A stretch of 64,000 nucleotides of DNA from positions 16,478,712 through 16,542,711 of the forward strand of contig NW_022145615.1 of assembly GCF_000002235.5 (NCBI RefSeq), written 5' to 3'. The notes beneath the pieces are model-generated. The model had not been told where the DNA came from. It saw only the letters and a program-made list of their open reading frames with translations, and did not search any database. The DNA comes from Strongylocentrotus purpuratus (lineage: Eukaryota > Echinodermata > Echinoidea > Camarodonta > Strongylocentrotidae). Of this stretch, positions 1-12,421 are shown one piece after another (position 1 is the stretch's first letter; every line of letters begins with the position of its first letter). Made by a program: the position numbers and the translations under genes.

Positions 1-126
1 GGATACATATCAACACCAAAATAGGATTTGCAAGGATACAAAAAAAGTATAAATATGCAAATTCCATACAAAGCAAGATGTCAAAGACAGACAATAACTT
101 ATTTAATAGTTAGATAGAAAAGGAAT

Positions 127-148
127 TTATATATATATATATAAATAC

Positions 149-178
<30 letters not shown>
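127..178. repeat. (AT)n then (AG)n microsatellites
   Basis: An alternating AT run is followed within a few bases by an AG run with a few interruptions. This is plain simple sequence. No gene is seen around it in the first 700 bases apart from a C homopolymer near 427. Confidence 0.95.
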
Positions 179-180
<2 letters not shown>

Positions 181-738
181 GGAGAAACAAATAAGGAATG
201 AGTTCGGTAAGGAAAACATGCAAATAGTGTCGGAAGAGCCTCTATTCGTGAAAATATAAACCGAATTTAAACCTGGGTATGATCGTTCTCATTGAACATA
301 AATAATTAAATGTAATATATGATTGCATTGAATAGCGGTAGGCTTGGTTTCTTTGATGAATACAAAGAAGTGACATATATCCAATGCCTTTCAATGTGGT
401 CTTTATAATCAAATGACAATTACACTGCCCCCCCCCCCCTATTTGGCAAAGAAATTGGAGGGTAATTGTTCAGCCATTTAGTGAGTTAATCGAAGAATGA
501 AGTGGTGACGCACTTTAGAGTAATTTGTCTGGTAAAAGAATACATTGATAGTGTTATAGTGTTAGAGAGAGAGCAACACTCGAAAATCAAGGTATTTGAT
601 TTTATTGAAATTTCATGTGTCCATTACAACACAGAAATTCAGTAATGTGTACACTTGAAAAGGGTGGCGTCGAGTGGACAGGATTATTCCAATTTAATAA
701 TTTATTGTCAGCTTATTTTGCAATTGTTAAAGCATATT

Positions 739-742
739 TCTC

Positions 743-777
<35 letters not shown>
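739..777. repeat. (CT)n microsatellite
   Basis: A near-perfect CT dinucleotide run of about 39 bases. It creates a serine/leucine-rich open frame that is not a gene. Confidence 0.95.
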
Positions 778-780
<3 letters not shown>

Positions 781-1410
781 TTGTCAAGCTTGGATATCTG
801 ACTATGAAAAACCAATCATTAATATTTAGACCATGAAGCCTATCTAGCAGTTTCGAAAAAAAATGATTCAATTTACCAAAGAACAATTTGTCGAGCTTTG
901 CTTGGTTTAGATTTTTGACAGATCGGTATTAAAAAAAAAAACCTTCTTTCGTTTCCTTTCTATAATACATGCTATGGATAGAAAGGGTTGAATGATAGTA
1001 CTCGTTGAAAGAGAGCAAATTGTTTTGGTGTTTCCGTCATACTGTGCCATTATTGCATGCGCTGTACCATGAATTTGAAAGTAGACAGATTTGGAAAACG
1101 AAGAATAGAGAGTTGAAGGGAATAATGAGATTTAAAATAAACATTTACAAGAGAAAAGTAAAAGAGAACCAATTATGATAACGGTTACTAAAATGATGAT
1201 AGACAGAGGGAAGAGGAAAATAAAATATATGGAACAGGAGAGGGATATTGACAGGCAGAAGGAGATATAAAAATAGATATTGATTTTCCAACTTTTCTAG
1301 TCAGAGCTGAAGTAGTGATCAAATCAAATTATATTATGTAGCTACATAATAGTGAGGAAAAGAGGCAAAGACCAGAGGTTAAATATGAATGAGTAGATGT
1401 AAGTGACGAA

Positions 1411-1552
1411 TAGAGAGAGGTGGAGGGCGAGGTGGAAGAGAGTGTGTGAGAGAGAGAGGGAGGAAGAGAGGGGGAAGAGAGAGAGAGAGAGAGTGGTAGA
1501 CAGAGAGAGAAAGAGATAGATAGAGAGAGAGAGAGAGATAGCTAAAGAGGAA
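1411..1552. repeat. Imperfect (GA)n purine tract
   Basis: About 140 bases of nearly pure purine on the plus strand, mostly GAGA with GGGG and GATA interruptions. It could form triplex (H-)DNA in principle. The reverse-strand open frame here is a low-complexity artefact. Confidence 0.9.
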
Positions 1553-3225
1553 AGGGTCATATAGACTTGAAGGAACTAGAAAGAAAGAGAGCGGATAGTG
1601 TGCCTGTGGAGGCAGTACGTCACACGAGAGTACATTGCTATCTCCGTCTTAGTCATAGGAAAGCGAAGATCTATCTCTTCATCCTAATAGTTTTACCTAC
1701 CCAGAAGAAATCTGAGAAACTTTTGTTTTGTCCTGCTTTAAGGCCCAAGTGTCGTATTTGCAGGCCATGAGCTATTTTTGTAAGGTTTCTTTGATTTCAC
1801 ATGTTGGAGAGCAGGAAATCCACTATTCATAACAACTGTCAAGCTTGTTTCTTTTAACTTTGATGCAAGTAGCGAGAAACATATTTTGGTTATTGTGCAC
1901 AGTTTAAACTTGTACAAATTGAAGTGACTTTCAATGTTTTGACTCAGAGTTCCATGACAAGAGCATACTGTCGGAATGAGGACTTACTTCCAATTAATTT
2001 CTTGTTTATTATGCTCATTCGGGTATATGTTAACATAATTAAACAAAAATCTTCAATCACAAAGTCTTTATTCATATGTATGGTAGCTTGATGGTGAAAA
2101 TATCAAACACTATAGCCGGAAATCGATGGCGCATCGTAATATTTCGGCTCATGTTCATTCTCGCGATCTACTCCGATGAGTACTAAACGAAAAGCAACAG
2201 AATGTCTGTAATTGTATGCGTAGCGTGTACTGTCGTTTGGCGCGATGACGCCTTTTAAGAACTTGATTTTGAAGCAGATACGCAACCGCATTTGTACTTG
2301 CTCTAAAGCTTAAAATCATCGCATTACATAAATGGAACAAATCCTATTATGATTGACCCAAATGCTTTATTTGCACAGACTGCAAGATATAAGTGGTCAG
2401 CGGCACCACCTGAGGTATTATAGTACAATATTTCACAAGATTTAGGCTGGAGTTAACTACAATCATTGGCTTCAGGTGATTTGAATCATAAGACTGAAAT
2501 GTATATAACCACTGGCATTGAGAAATATATTGTCTTATAAAATAAAACTGAAATAAACTGCACCACTGTTACCATTTCGTTTCTATGGTTATCATCAAAC
2601 TTAAACCTTGTTACCACTTCTCCTCCTAGTAGAACTATTAGTACGACTAACACTTATACTTCTACTATTAGTACTACAACTTCTGCCACCACTTCTTAAT
2701 AAATAAATGTTCTCAAATTAATCACTTTTCATACTGTTTATACTTAATGTTTTTGTACACATGTATTTAAAATAGGCCTTCAACATATGTTTAATACGCT
2801 TAATACGCTTTTAAATGGAATTAATTTAACGTTGATCAAAATGATGACCTTTGAAGAGTAATCATTTTTAATGGTAAAGTTTACAAATCGCTTTTTATCA
2901 CAAGAAAAGACAAGAAAAAGAAACGGACACCCTTTCCTTGAAATACATTTACATTGTTTTTTTAAAGTAGAATTTAGCGAGAAGTTTTTCTTTCCAGCAT
3001 GTATATAACCCAATAATAGCGAAATTGAAAGCTTCCGTGCCCCTAGAAGAAAATAAAAAGGGGGAGGGATCATATTCTCAAGCTTCGATAACAATATGAC
3101 ACGAATATGAAAACATTTTACCCGGGCTTTAGATGGGATGGAATCAATGTTCGTTTTCTAGGTCGCAATATAGTAAGGAAGTACAACTTTACCACAAAAA
3201 AAAATGTCCTAATCGAAAAACAACA
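1553..3225. other. No recognisable feature
   Basis: Both strands were read and no protein family, RNA gene or transposon end was recognised. The only local structure is a degenerate ACTTCTACT-like pyrimidine repeat at about 2610-2700. Confidence 0.5.
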
Positions 3226-3459
3226 CTAGAACTGGTTTTGGTAAAGAGGATTTGGAGAAACAATATATAAAATAAGACGAGCCCCGAAGAGGCGATCTAC
3301 CACGGCCTTCAATGATCTTCCCAACCTATCTCTAAGAAGAGGGTTTTCATGTACAAAGAGAAAGCATCTTCCTCTTAGTGCAATTGATATCATTTCGTAT
3401 TTTCCGACTTTACTCCTCAGGTTGACCTTTTTTAAAGCCGACATCGTGTCACCACCCAT
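3226..3459 (-). CDS. Hypothetical short ORF or exon, weakly coding-like
   Basis: I do not recognise this protein. The 77-codon frame contains an internal methionine (MSALKKVNLRSKVGKYE) in a passable start context, is rich in charged residues and has no low-complexity run. The surrounding 3.2-3.8 kb is somewhat GC-richer than its neighbours. A GTAGAT after the codons for KAV could serve as a splice donor, which would make this a first exon. No domain, upstream promoter or downstream partner exon is visible. It may equally be a chance open frame. Confidence 0.2.
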   Translation of the reverse strand: MGGDTMSALKKVNLRSKVGKYEMISIALRGRCFLFVHENPLLRDRLGRSLKAVVDRLFGARLILYIVSPNPLYQNQF

Positions 3460-3832
3460 AAACCATCACTCTTTGGCGCCATTTCGCGCGGTATCTCTCT
3501 CTTGTCGGAATATCGCCCGCCGACAGGCCTGCAGATGAACCAGTGCAAATATGAACTTAAAACACACAGAAAATGCATGAACTTCTGATGTGGCAGCAAA
3601 CTGCCCTATATCGGAAGCATTGCCCTCCATAAATGGAGTTTTACAAGACCAATATCCTAAAGACATTATTAATTTGTCGTCCTCACATCAAGGCGGGAGA
3701 CTGGTGGGACATTGTGTTAGAATCATGTCAAGTCGAATCCCCTGGGCGAGAGATCCGACATGCTGTTGCCTGTTGACTCCCAAATGGAATGCAGAGGTTT
3801 TTGTTATCCACTTCTTTTAAATCTCCTTTTAA

Positions 3833-4327
3833 AGGTAATGCAAAGTTTGGGGAAATTTTGAAAATTGGATGGATAGTAATTCTTTAAACTTTTGATATAT
3901 TTGGATGCCCCTGTGGATGTATTATAAGCACTAGAAAATGTTGCCCCTAAAACACTTCTGCTTCCGAGAAATTGAATTTTACAAAAATTAACGGTGCTTC
4001 CGTTAAATTACAATTATATAAAATAGCGCCTAAGGCCATTACATGGTAGCTGCGACCATGAAAATTTCAGAATATGCAGTAGTTTTGATATATAACTTCC
4101 AAACAGGAATAGCAAATCGGTCGATTGTAGTCGAGAAACATTGTTTTAAAGCTAAAGTAATATCAGCCTTGAGAGGCAACTATACAACGTACATTATATT
4201 GAATTACATCACTTTAGACTTGATTTCAACCGCGACAACGATCATTGAATACTGTAAAATCGCATATGCTTCCAATAGTTTCATTTGAATCAAATTTATA
4301 CCCCAATATCAAAACTTTGTATTACCT
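3833..4327 (+). mobile_element. TTAA-flanked nonautonomous DNA transposon, family A copy 1
   Basis: The element starts AGGTAATGCAAAGTTT directly after TTAA (3829-3832). It ends with the inverse, AAACTTTGTATTACCT, before TTAG, a one-base decay of TTAA. A second copy in the opposite orientation lies at 12778-13412 and aligns over most of the length, including a GGATGCCCCTGTGGATG block and a GCATATGCTTCCAA block. TTAA targets are known for the piggyBac and Kolobok superfamilies. No transposase frame is present, so it is nonautonomous. The 81-codon open frame inside is not a gene. Confidence 0.8.
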
Positions 4328-4639
4328 TTAGATCGAAGCGTTATAAAATAATTGTTTTCACATCATCTTTTTTTCCTCGCGGTAGCGGTTAAAACAGCAC
4401 CATTTCTCTCTTTTTTCGGTTAAGAATGACGTATTTAAACATTGTCGTAGTCGCAGTATTCCTCGAATCAACACGATCTCCATGATGTACAAGGAAAGAT
4501 CTTTATATAACAAAAATCAAAACGGATAAGAACGCCCAAAGGAAGTTTTGGCGAATTCCATATCTTAATCATTCTAGGTGATAATTTGCAGCGAGGATAT
4601 AAAGCTATTAAAATAAAGAAAGAAAACAGAAACAGAAAT

Positions 4640-4740
4640 TAAGTCACTGAATAAGTAAATAAGAAGAGTGGGAATAAATGAGTAAGAAGTAAGTAACTAA
4701 GTTACTACTTAATTAAGTAAGTAAGTAAGAAAGTAAGCCA
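4640..4740. repeat. Degenerate (AAGT)n microsatellite
   Basis: Repeated AAGTAAGT-type tetranucleotides with substitutions, including a short AAGTTACTACTT inverted patch. Confidence 0.8.
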
Positions 4741-4784
4741 GAAATGCACCTTTTCGATCGGGTTCATCCAGGACAAATCAGCAT

Positions 4785-4832
4785 GGTGTGACCGAGGTTA
4801 CACATAAGGGTGTGACCGAGGTTACACATAAG
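4785..4832. repeat. Perfect 24-bp tandem duplication
   Basis: Two identical 24-bp units, each beginning GGTGTGACCGAGG. The motif GGTGTGACYGAGG also forms the terminal inverted repeat of the foldback elements at 9933-10188 and near 10987, so this may be a relic of such an end. Confidence 0.85.
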
Positions 4833-5070
4833 CTGAACTTGATTCAGAGCTGTCTTAGGATGAAATGTGATGCTTGGATATTATCAGCGTCACAAAAAGA
4901 CAAGATCCTTTACTCGGATTGCTTTAATACATGCAGCAAAGTGAAGACAGCACTTATGCAGTTTAGCTCCTAAGGAAGGCATGTATGTCTGTCACCATTC
5001 ACACCTGTTGTTTGGAGAGGAGTGTCACGTGACTTGTCAGGTGGATAATGCCACTTCCAAATGACACAGT

Positions 5071-5212
5071 AGGGACTTTTAGATTTGCACAACTGAGGAC
5101 GTGGACTGCCCTTTTAAGGAAATGTGACGTCCTTTTAAAGGCACTGGCAGTGACGTCACATTGCCTTAAAAGGGCAGTTCACGTTCTCCGTCGTGCAAAT
5201 CTAAAAGTCCCT
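5071..5212. mobile_element. 142-bp foldback MITE
   Basis: AGGGACTTTTAGATTTGCAC at 5071 is matched exactly in reverse complement ending at 5212. The inverted match continues inward through the CTGCCCTTTTAAG and TGACGTC blocks, so almost the whole element folds on itself. The outer bases read TA-GGGAC...GTCCC-TA, consistent with a TA target as used by Tc1/mariner elements. Because TA is itself a palindrome, this is only suggestive. There is no coding capacity. Confidence 0.8.
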
Positions 5213-5896
5213 ATTAACTTCGCTCACTCAACCTACGACAACGGAAAATAGCGTCGGCTTTAAACACAAACGTTATCAGGATCTTTTTTCTCAAGTGTTT
5301 TACTATATGTTATATGATAATGAAAACATTCTATGAAAACAGAAGGCCATGGTTGTGTTTTGACAGTAGCTACGGCATAGCTCTAAGAAATACTCTTATC
5401 GGGAAAAGATCCCTAAAAACAGATTTGCTAAAATCCGAAACCCCATTTAGGTTAAACGTCATAACTGAAATTTGGTTGGATACAATTCATTTAAGGTACT
5501 AAATGGAAAACTAATATCTTATCCGATTGCCTTTTAAAAAAACAATGGCGATATGTTTCATTGTACTTGGAAATTAAAGTCAACTTATTAATTCAACTAG
5601 CTACAAGTTTTCCAAATATTTCATAACAGTAAATATCAGAGAATTGATTATAATGCATGTATAATGCATGTACACTTGCTATCTGATAGAAGCCCAATAT
5701 TTTGCATAGGTAGGAGATTGCGGTTAACCGACTCGCTATATCCATTGTGAAATGTGAACTGAATGTCCTTGGAAAAGTGGATGGAAATAGATCATGACCC
5801 ATCTTTATTCGTGACGTTATTACCGCCATTAGACACGTATTAATCGAGTTGGCCCAGATACAAATACATTGAAGGATATAGATTCATTTATATCAT
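5213..5896. other. No recognisable feature
   Basis: Short open frames only. No family, repeat boundary or RNA gene was recognised. Confidence 0.5.
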
Positions 5897-5900
5897 TTAA

Positions 5901-5972
5901 CCCTTTGCTTACGTGAACCTGGTGGTCCCTGTGTTAAGCCTACGCGACCTATACAGTTCAGTAGTTAACGGG
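5901..5972. mobile_element. 72-bp TTAA MITE, copy 1 (piggyBac-like)
   Basis: It is bounded by TTAA at 5897-5900 and 5973-5976. The ends are CCCTTTGCTTACG and a CGTTAACTAC-like inverse ending in CGGG. Two other copies, at 13417-13488 and 41091-41162, have exactly the same 72-bp length and share GGTGGTCCCTGTGTTAA-type interior sequence. TTAA targets and CCC termini are typical of piggyBac elements. Confidence 0.8.
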
Positions 5973-5976
5973 TTAA

Positions 5977-8900
5977 GTATCAACAAAGCTTTAAATACGG
6001 TGGAGTTTTGTACTTCCATTTTTCATCTTCTCATTTATGGTGCATTTTTAACAAGATTCACTGGATAAAAAGATAATAATATTTGGCCAGTTCAAAGTAT
6101 TTAGTTATTTGGCGTATTGTGGAGTTCTGCATTTAAATTGACGTCAAACATGTCCTTTCATTTCCCATCTGGTCCGATCAAAGCTCTGATCAAAGAAAAA
6201 CAATAGTCAAATATACTGGAATCTGAAATGTTGCAGGTAACGCAAGAAACAAAGTCGTTTTGCTTTCCCTATTAATTTCTTTTAAAGCTTTATACACCAA
6301 CCAAATGTTCATAATCTTTCTTAAAACTTTAATTCTCTCCCTTCAGAATAGAGACAGGAGGGATTTCAAGCAACGGGATGATTTTTTTTTGTTTGTTTCT
6401 GGAAGCAATGTTTATCAGGTACGTTAGTGGAAATAAGCTCGCTCACCTACCCTAAGTTTAATTTCATTCTAACCATTAAGGGGACATACTTTTTACGTAA
6501 AACGCTCTTCGCATGTTTTGTGAAATGAAGCGCTTGACCCAATCAACATGATCAATATGAAGAGAAACATCGCACGAGGTGGTATAACTGTAACAATGTC
6601 ATACGCTTGACCGAAACAGACAGACAAGATTGATAACATGATCAGACGCAAAAGTAAATGTCCCCGCTTGCAAGATAATAGTAGTAAGTGATTTTTTTTT
6701 AAGAAGGGGGGGGGGGGGCTCTGTGGTCCTAATTGAATAGTGGCTTTATATACACAAACGACACAACATTTTCCAATCACTATCGTGTTTCGTTACGTGA
6801 TTTCTGATCACTATTGCATTTGCAATCGGAGCAACTAACTATTATAATAATACGTACAATCTGGAAGTTTAGGAAGTCATGAGTATATTGTAACAGTGAA
6901 AAAATATATATTGGGGATACTATAATAAACTAATTGCACATTTCTTGTTTAGGTCATTATAATGCAACGAAAGATGAATGCTTTATAACATTGTAATTGT
7001 GTCGTTCCGCACTTCAACATTTCTTATACATTTTGATAAATTAGAGTGTATAGTACTTCTGCCTACCTTGAGTCGGTACATTTTAGAACGGCAATGTTGA
7101 AAAACGAGGACTTTAAAGAAAGTGGCAAATTGAGCTAAAGAACCATGTTAGGATTTTTGAAATGCCCGATTCTCGTGAGGGATAAGCCAACAAAAACAAG
7201 CTAAAATTAGAAAGCAATATATTAGAGCTCAGAGTCAGGGTTGTAACGAGATGAAAACACATTCTCGCGTCGTTTTATGTCTTTTCCTATTGTAGACTTT
7301 CTGTGGTATATCAGACTGTCATAGTAAGGGGCAGTTTTTTAATTGGTTTTTGTTCGTATATGAAGAAACCAATCGGCCAATAGTCCACAGGGGTTGCAAT
7401 TTTGTTATTTCTTTGCAGTTTACGAATAAACTTTACGTTTTTGTGTATTGTCTTCTTCTTTAATATCAACTTCTTATCAACTTTCTCTGAGCCCTCCCAT
7501 TCTCTCTGTCTTTATTATTCTGCCTCCGTGCTACCATTGCCAGGGTAAAGCTGCTTTGTCTTTATTGATCATTAAAATATATGATTTATGGAGTAATTAT
7601 CGAAAACATAACTCAAGGTCAACTTCAAAACCCTAATTGTATGTGTCATCATGTTCGCATTACGTAGAACGTCATTATCATGTCATCACATAGGTAATGC
7701 ATAGGGCTATTGAAATTGCGTTAAGTTGATTATTCGAACCAGGGACGTGATAGAGAAGGACTGGAATCAAGCCGCTCTCCTTTGACCCCATGCTCCAAGC
7801 CGCCGAAAAGTTATGCGCTAATCTGCAACTGTTGACCAGGTGGTGAGATAAAAGAGCGCATGAAATTTCAGGAGTTAGAATTCCTACATCAGAAAATGGT
7901 ATCACTGCGCACTGTTCGCTGTCCCTTCCAATGATTTCTCATCCATTGTTGAATGTGTAAAGAGTAGAACAAGCGAACACAAACTTGTGTACTTTCATCC
8001 TTTTTTAAACTTGAAAAATACAAAAAACACGCGAAAACACGCATTAGCAAACTTAATGTTATTGAAGATTGTAAATCATGGATCAAATAACGGGACGTTA
8101 AAGCATGCACAAATTAGCGCATCATCCTAAAATATTGAGTTTTTGACAGGATGTAATTTTTCTTTTACCAACTCTGGCACACAAATTAAAGGAAGGACGG
8201 AGTTCTAAATTTGAAAATTTGTTTGATGCACTATTCCCAATAAAATCCCCATATAAAGTTTTTGATTTACACTGAAATTTTGCCGGTAATTTAATATTTT
8301 GTAATAAATGTAAAACTGGTGCCTGGCTTCCGAAAGTCCCCGCAGTGCCGCAGTGGAAGCGCGGTTCGGAGCATGGAACTTCAAAGCCAAGTGGAATGTT
8401 AAACATCCCATTGTTACGCTTTAGAACTCAAGAATGCGTTTGAATAAATTACAAGAGTTTCGCCTCCTTTTCTTTCACCTCCCTGTTCGAACATAGTCGC
8501 TATCATACTAAATGTTTCTGCTACATTTTATAATCTGTCGCTGGAAGATACCGCATGTTTTTATTCTTTACCTTGACTTTTGCTACATTACATTTTTATT
8601 ATTTCTCTGAAAATTTTATCTACTATATTTTGGGTGATATAGCCCCTAGCCTAAATCCCAAAAATCAATCGTGAAAATAACCGCTGATTAGATTCGACTC
8701 TTTCCCGCCAATATTTACACGGACGATATTTCGATCGATTTAACTTCGAGTGGGCAATCGTCTGTTGCAAGGATAAGTTTTTTTTAAACTGCGCTATCGC
8801 AAAGATGATGATACACAGCTTCAATATCACATATCTACAGACGGTAGAAATATTTGCGACGTTAAAACAACATGATATATTATATCTGGTATGTTTTATT

Positions 8901-8989
8901 ACATTTTATCCATTTTTTTTCTAAAATTGTTGAAATGTGCGATGGACTGATAACAAAAATATATAGCCAGCTTGATCTGTTAGGAGTAG
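5977..8989. other. Gene-free stretch with a G-run
   Basis: There is a poly-G run near 6705-6717 and no recognised gene. Reverse-strand open frames at 7678-7905 and 8122-8406 have mixed composition but match nothing I know. A GGTTCGAAT-like box on the minus strand near 7740 might be a SINE scrap. Confidence 0.45.
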
Positions 8990-8999
8990 GTCCGTTTAA

Positions 9000-9363
9000 A
9001 GGGATTGGGTATTTTGCCTCAGATTCTAAACGAAATCCTGGATTTAGCTCATGCTGCAATCAGATTTATAAACGTTTAGGTCAGTGAGGAATCCGATGAC
9101 TTTTACAGGCTGATCGCCTGTCTGATTAACAAGATATTTATGGTTGGAAATTGCAGTTTCAAAAGCCGTTTTCCTAACGGTTTTTAAACACTACATTCTA
9201 TTGGGGAAAGTGCGTATGGTAAAACCGGTCACTCAAAGATTTTTACTTTTTTGAGGCACTTCATGATCATTTTAAAGCGCAATTAAGGGCTTCAATATTT
9301 ATCACAGACACTGATAGCATGCAGGGCCATGCATCTCAGATTTAACATTGTTAAACGATGCCT
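9000..9363 (+). mobile_element. TTAA-flanked nonautonomous transposon, family B copy 1
   Basis: It is flanked by TTAA at 8996-8999 and 9364-9367. It starts AGGGATTGGG and ends CGATGCCT. It aligns along its length with copies at 51603-52002 (same strand) and 14600-14902 (opposite strand, truncated). Shared landmarks include GTAAAACCGGTCACTCAAAG and GCATCTCAGATTTAACA. There is no transposase frame. Confidence 0.85.
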
Positions 9364-9723
9364 TTAAAATCTAGGGGCTGTATTTCCGAGATAAACACAG
9401 TGAGATAAAATACCCTTAGAATTGTTTGAAGTCGGTATTTTAAGAATAATTTAATCTCGATTTTATTTTGCCTAGGCACGCCCATTTGTGATGCGAAAAC
9501 CAATAAGAAATGCTATTATATTTCACTCTTTTCATTGTCAGCCAATGTAATCAAGTTCTGCCATTTCCCTTGGGCAAAGAGAGCGCGATTTTAAAATATT
9601 TTTAAAAACGATTTAGTACGCATGCCTCGAAGCGCAAATGCGCTGTTGCTAGGATTTCCTTGAACATGACTGAGGTTCATTTTAAGTATGATATTAGTTG
9701 GCAAAGTATTGAAATACAACTTG

Positions 9724-9777
9724 ATAACCCTACGAGAATATTTTTTGAGAATAACCCTACGAGAATATTTTTTGAGA
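9724..9777. repeat. 27-bp tandem duplication
   Basis: Two consecutive units, each containing ATAACCCTACGAGAATA followed by TTTTTTGAGA. The copies are essentially identical, so the duplication is recent. Confidence 0.9.
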
Positions 9778-9932
9778 AATATAGTAACATTTTGTTTATT
9801 TTTATCACACGGAACTTGTCCAAAAATGTCACACTTACCGTGCGTCCGAGAAATACTCCTCTACCCAAATTTAGTTTTATTTTAACATGGCGTTTAAGTT
9901 TCGTGCATATTGCCTATAACGACTGAGGTACT

Positions 9933-10188
9933 ATGCCTCAGTCACACCTTCGCGTATTTGGATTGCGTATTGCTGCATATTCATGGCAAGCTATTTTAAC
10001 ATTTATTCCTATTTTTAAAACAAGAATTGAATTCTTGATATCACGAAATCGAATTCTTGATATCAAGAAGTTTTATTGCTTTACAACAGAAAATCATTTC
10101 TTGATAATTATCAAGAAATAAGAATAAATGTTAAAACGGCTTGCCATAAATACGCAAGCCAAATACGCAAAGGTGTGACTGAGGCATA
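9933..10188. mobile_element. 256-bp foldback with GCCTCAGTCACACC ends
   Basis: The left arm begins TATGCCTCAGTCACACCTT and the right arm ends with its reverse complement. The arms stay homologous for about 80 bp (GCGTATTTGG, GGCAAGC, TTTTAACATTTATT), with one extra block of about 15 bp in the left arm. The centre holds GAATTCTTGATATCA-type palindromes. There is no coding frame. The same terminal motif recurs at 10971-10987, so this may be one half of a larger element reaching 10.99 kb. Confidence 0.75.
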
Positions 10189-10189
10189 A

Positions 10190-10990
10190 AGCTGCGATCC
10201 CTTCACGATTTACTTTGCGGATAGCTCGTTGTCATTCGCATGATTGCGCGTCTTGATGCGCTGTTGCTCACCTACCACTCACAGCAGCAAAAACCGTGGC
10301 CATTGCCGCTATAGCTTGTACGCAGTTTGCTTTAGCTTGCAGTTGCTGGTTGCCGCTCGCTTTAGTTCGCTATCACTGCGATTACTTGCCAAGCACCGAC
10401 CAACAACTGTCGCTACGCTGCATATCTGTTTCTTCCAGCTGAACCAGAAGATTTAGCTTTTGCAAGGCAAAGCTCTGCTGCAGGGCCATTTTTGTTATTA
10501 GATTAATTTTTCTTGTAGATGTAGACTCGTCAAAAGCTAAAATGCTTATGCCCAGTCCCGCAAAATGATTAGTTTTTATACATCGTCGCCGCCCGAGTGA
10601 GCTGATACTCTATAGAGCGAGCTGGCACGCGGCATTACGAACAACATAGAAGCTAAAGCGAGCGAACGCGCATTGAGTCGCAACGAGACAAACTAGTGCG
10701 AGCGGCTAGCAAGCAGCAACAGGCAAAGAACGAGCTACATACGCAATGTGGTGAGCAAACTGCGTATTGAATCTGAGCAACAGCGAGCTATAGCATAGTC
10801 ATAGGCAACCATAGGCAACCGTAGGCAGGCTTGGTACGAGAGGTATACGAGCTACCTACGAGCAAAATACGCAATAGCGTGACTGCTTTCTTCAAATTTG
10901 CCGCGTTTTGCTGGGCAAGGCTGCGTATTGATATACCCCGCACAGCGCAGCAATACGCAGCAACATACGCAAAGGTGTGACCGAGGCGCT
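10190..10990. mobile_element. GC-richer GCT/AGC repeat block of a compound foldback
   Basis: The left half (about 10210-10440) is crowded with GCTTTAGCTTGC, CGCTATAGCTTG and TTGCTCAC-type words. The right half (about 10590-10870) is crowded with their complements (GCGAGC, CAAGCAGCAAC, GAGCAAACTGCG). It therefore behaves as a degenerate inverted repeat. It ends in AAAGGTGTGACCGAGGC at 10971-10987, the terminal motif of the 9933-10188 foldback. No protein or RNA gene is recognised. Confidence 0.55.
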
Positions 10991-11233
10991 GTACCTCCTC
11001 AAACAGCTAAAATAGAAGAGAGGGGTGCTGGACATCAAAGTCTTCTTTAGACAGTACAGTGGTTTAATCCACATACATCTATGTTAATGTGTAGGCCTTT
11101 GAAATTACTGTCAGAATATGGCACTCAATCAAAGTTTTTTTTTATTATTAGGAACTATACATACATGTTTATGCTCGTACGTATGTTTTGCAAGAACTCA
11201 TGCAAACAGTATTGTCTTGGGTAGCAGTACCCT

Positions 11234-11338
11234 AATTTCGTCCTTGTTTTCACGAAGTGACGGTAGTGAGGAAAATCGTAACGCAAAGTGAATGCAATTT
11301 TTTTCACTACCGTCACTTCGTGAAAACAGCGACGATTT
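11234..11338. mobile_element. Short foldback element
   Basis: GTTTTCACGAAGTGACGGTA at 11246 is matched in reverse complement ending at 11327. Outer bases (ATTTCGTC and GACGATTT-like) extend the pairing. The loop of about 30 bases is unrelated. No target duplication is obvious. Confidence 0.75.
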
Positions 11339-12360
11339 GTCTACATTTAAAGGACTGGTCTGATGCAGATCTAGGTGGAGGCGTTATTGTTTACCCAAGA
11401 CCACAGGATCGATGTTACATGTAAACCATTGTTAATTGGAGTTTTATTTGGGCGTGCGTGTTCTCGATTTAGTTCCATATTGTAGATTTTAAAAAATCCA
11501 TGAGACGACGTCCATTAGAAACGTCAAGAATATTAATCGAATTTAGTTTCTGCAAACATGCTGTGACAGTGGTATCTTCCGTACACGCAGCCGACCATGT
11601 TTCGATTGGTAAGGAGAAAGAGAAAGACTGAAAACAAAATATTCAGATGAAAATTGATTCAGAGAGAAATATAACGATTGTGGGAGAAAAAAGAGAACGA
11701 AGGAGAGGAAGGAGATCACAATGAGTTAGAGATAAAGAAGAGAGAGAGAGAGAGAGAGAAAGAAAGAAAATAGATGGACTAAGGGAAATAGAAGGGAAAG
11801 ACATGTTTAGAAAGAGATACTATGGCAGAGGGATATTGAAAGAAGAAAGACTGAGATTTAGATGACAAGTCAAATGCATGTTTGGGATTTATAACGTCCA
11901 CTTGTGCCAATCATTTAAAATTCCATCGATCATGACACATAAATTGTCTTGAATAATGAGTTTCATATTACTGCTAGTAAGCCCATCCACCGATGTATCA
12001 AATGTAATTATTATAAGAATTTAAAAAGACAGCTTATTCATATTTAGACGCCGAACATGAACTGTGAGATTTTAACATTCATGCTCTCAATCAAGATAAG
12101 CCTTAGCGTTGGGAATCTGTTAATCAAAAAAGATATCTTGAATGATAAAGTGGACCGGTAACATTGTTGAAGGTTAATGAAAAAAATGCTTAATTTTTGT
12201 ATGAAATGCTACTTATTATATTCCTTCTACCGTACTAATCTTCTTACATGCCAAAAATCCTGAACAAAATTCTCGAACCCCAAATATATTAATAGTTTTC
12301 TTCGAAGGCGTCACTGTGTGGCACCCTCTATCACAGTAAATTCTCTGAAACAATTTTTGA

Positions 12361-12421
12361 ATTTTCCAACCGTTTGCAATGAAAATAAGACTCTTATTTT
12401 CATTGGAAACGGTTGGAAAAT
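12361..12421. repeat. 61-bp hairpin (foldback remnant)
   Basis: The arms ATTTTCCAACCGTTT...AATGAAAATAA pair with their reverse complement across a three- to five-base loop, with one or two mismatches. It is a near-perfect cruciform-forming sequence and probably a minimal foldback element. Confidence 0.8.
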
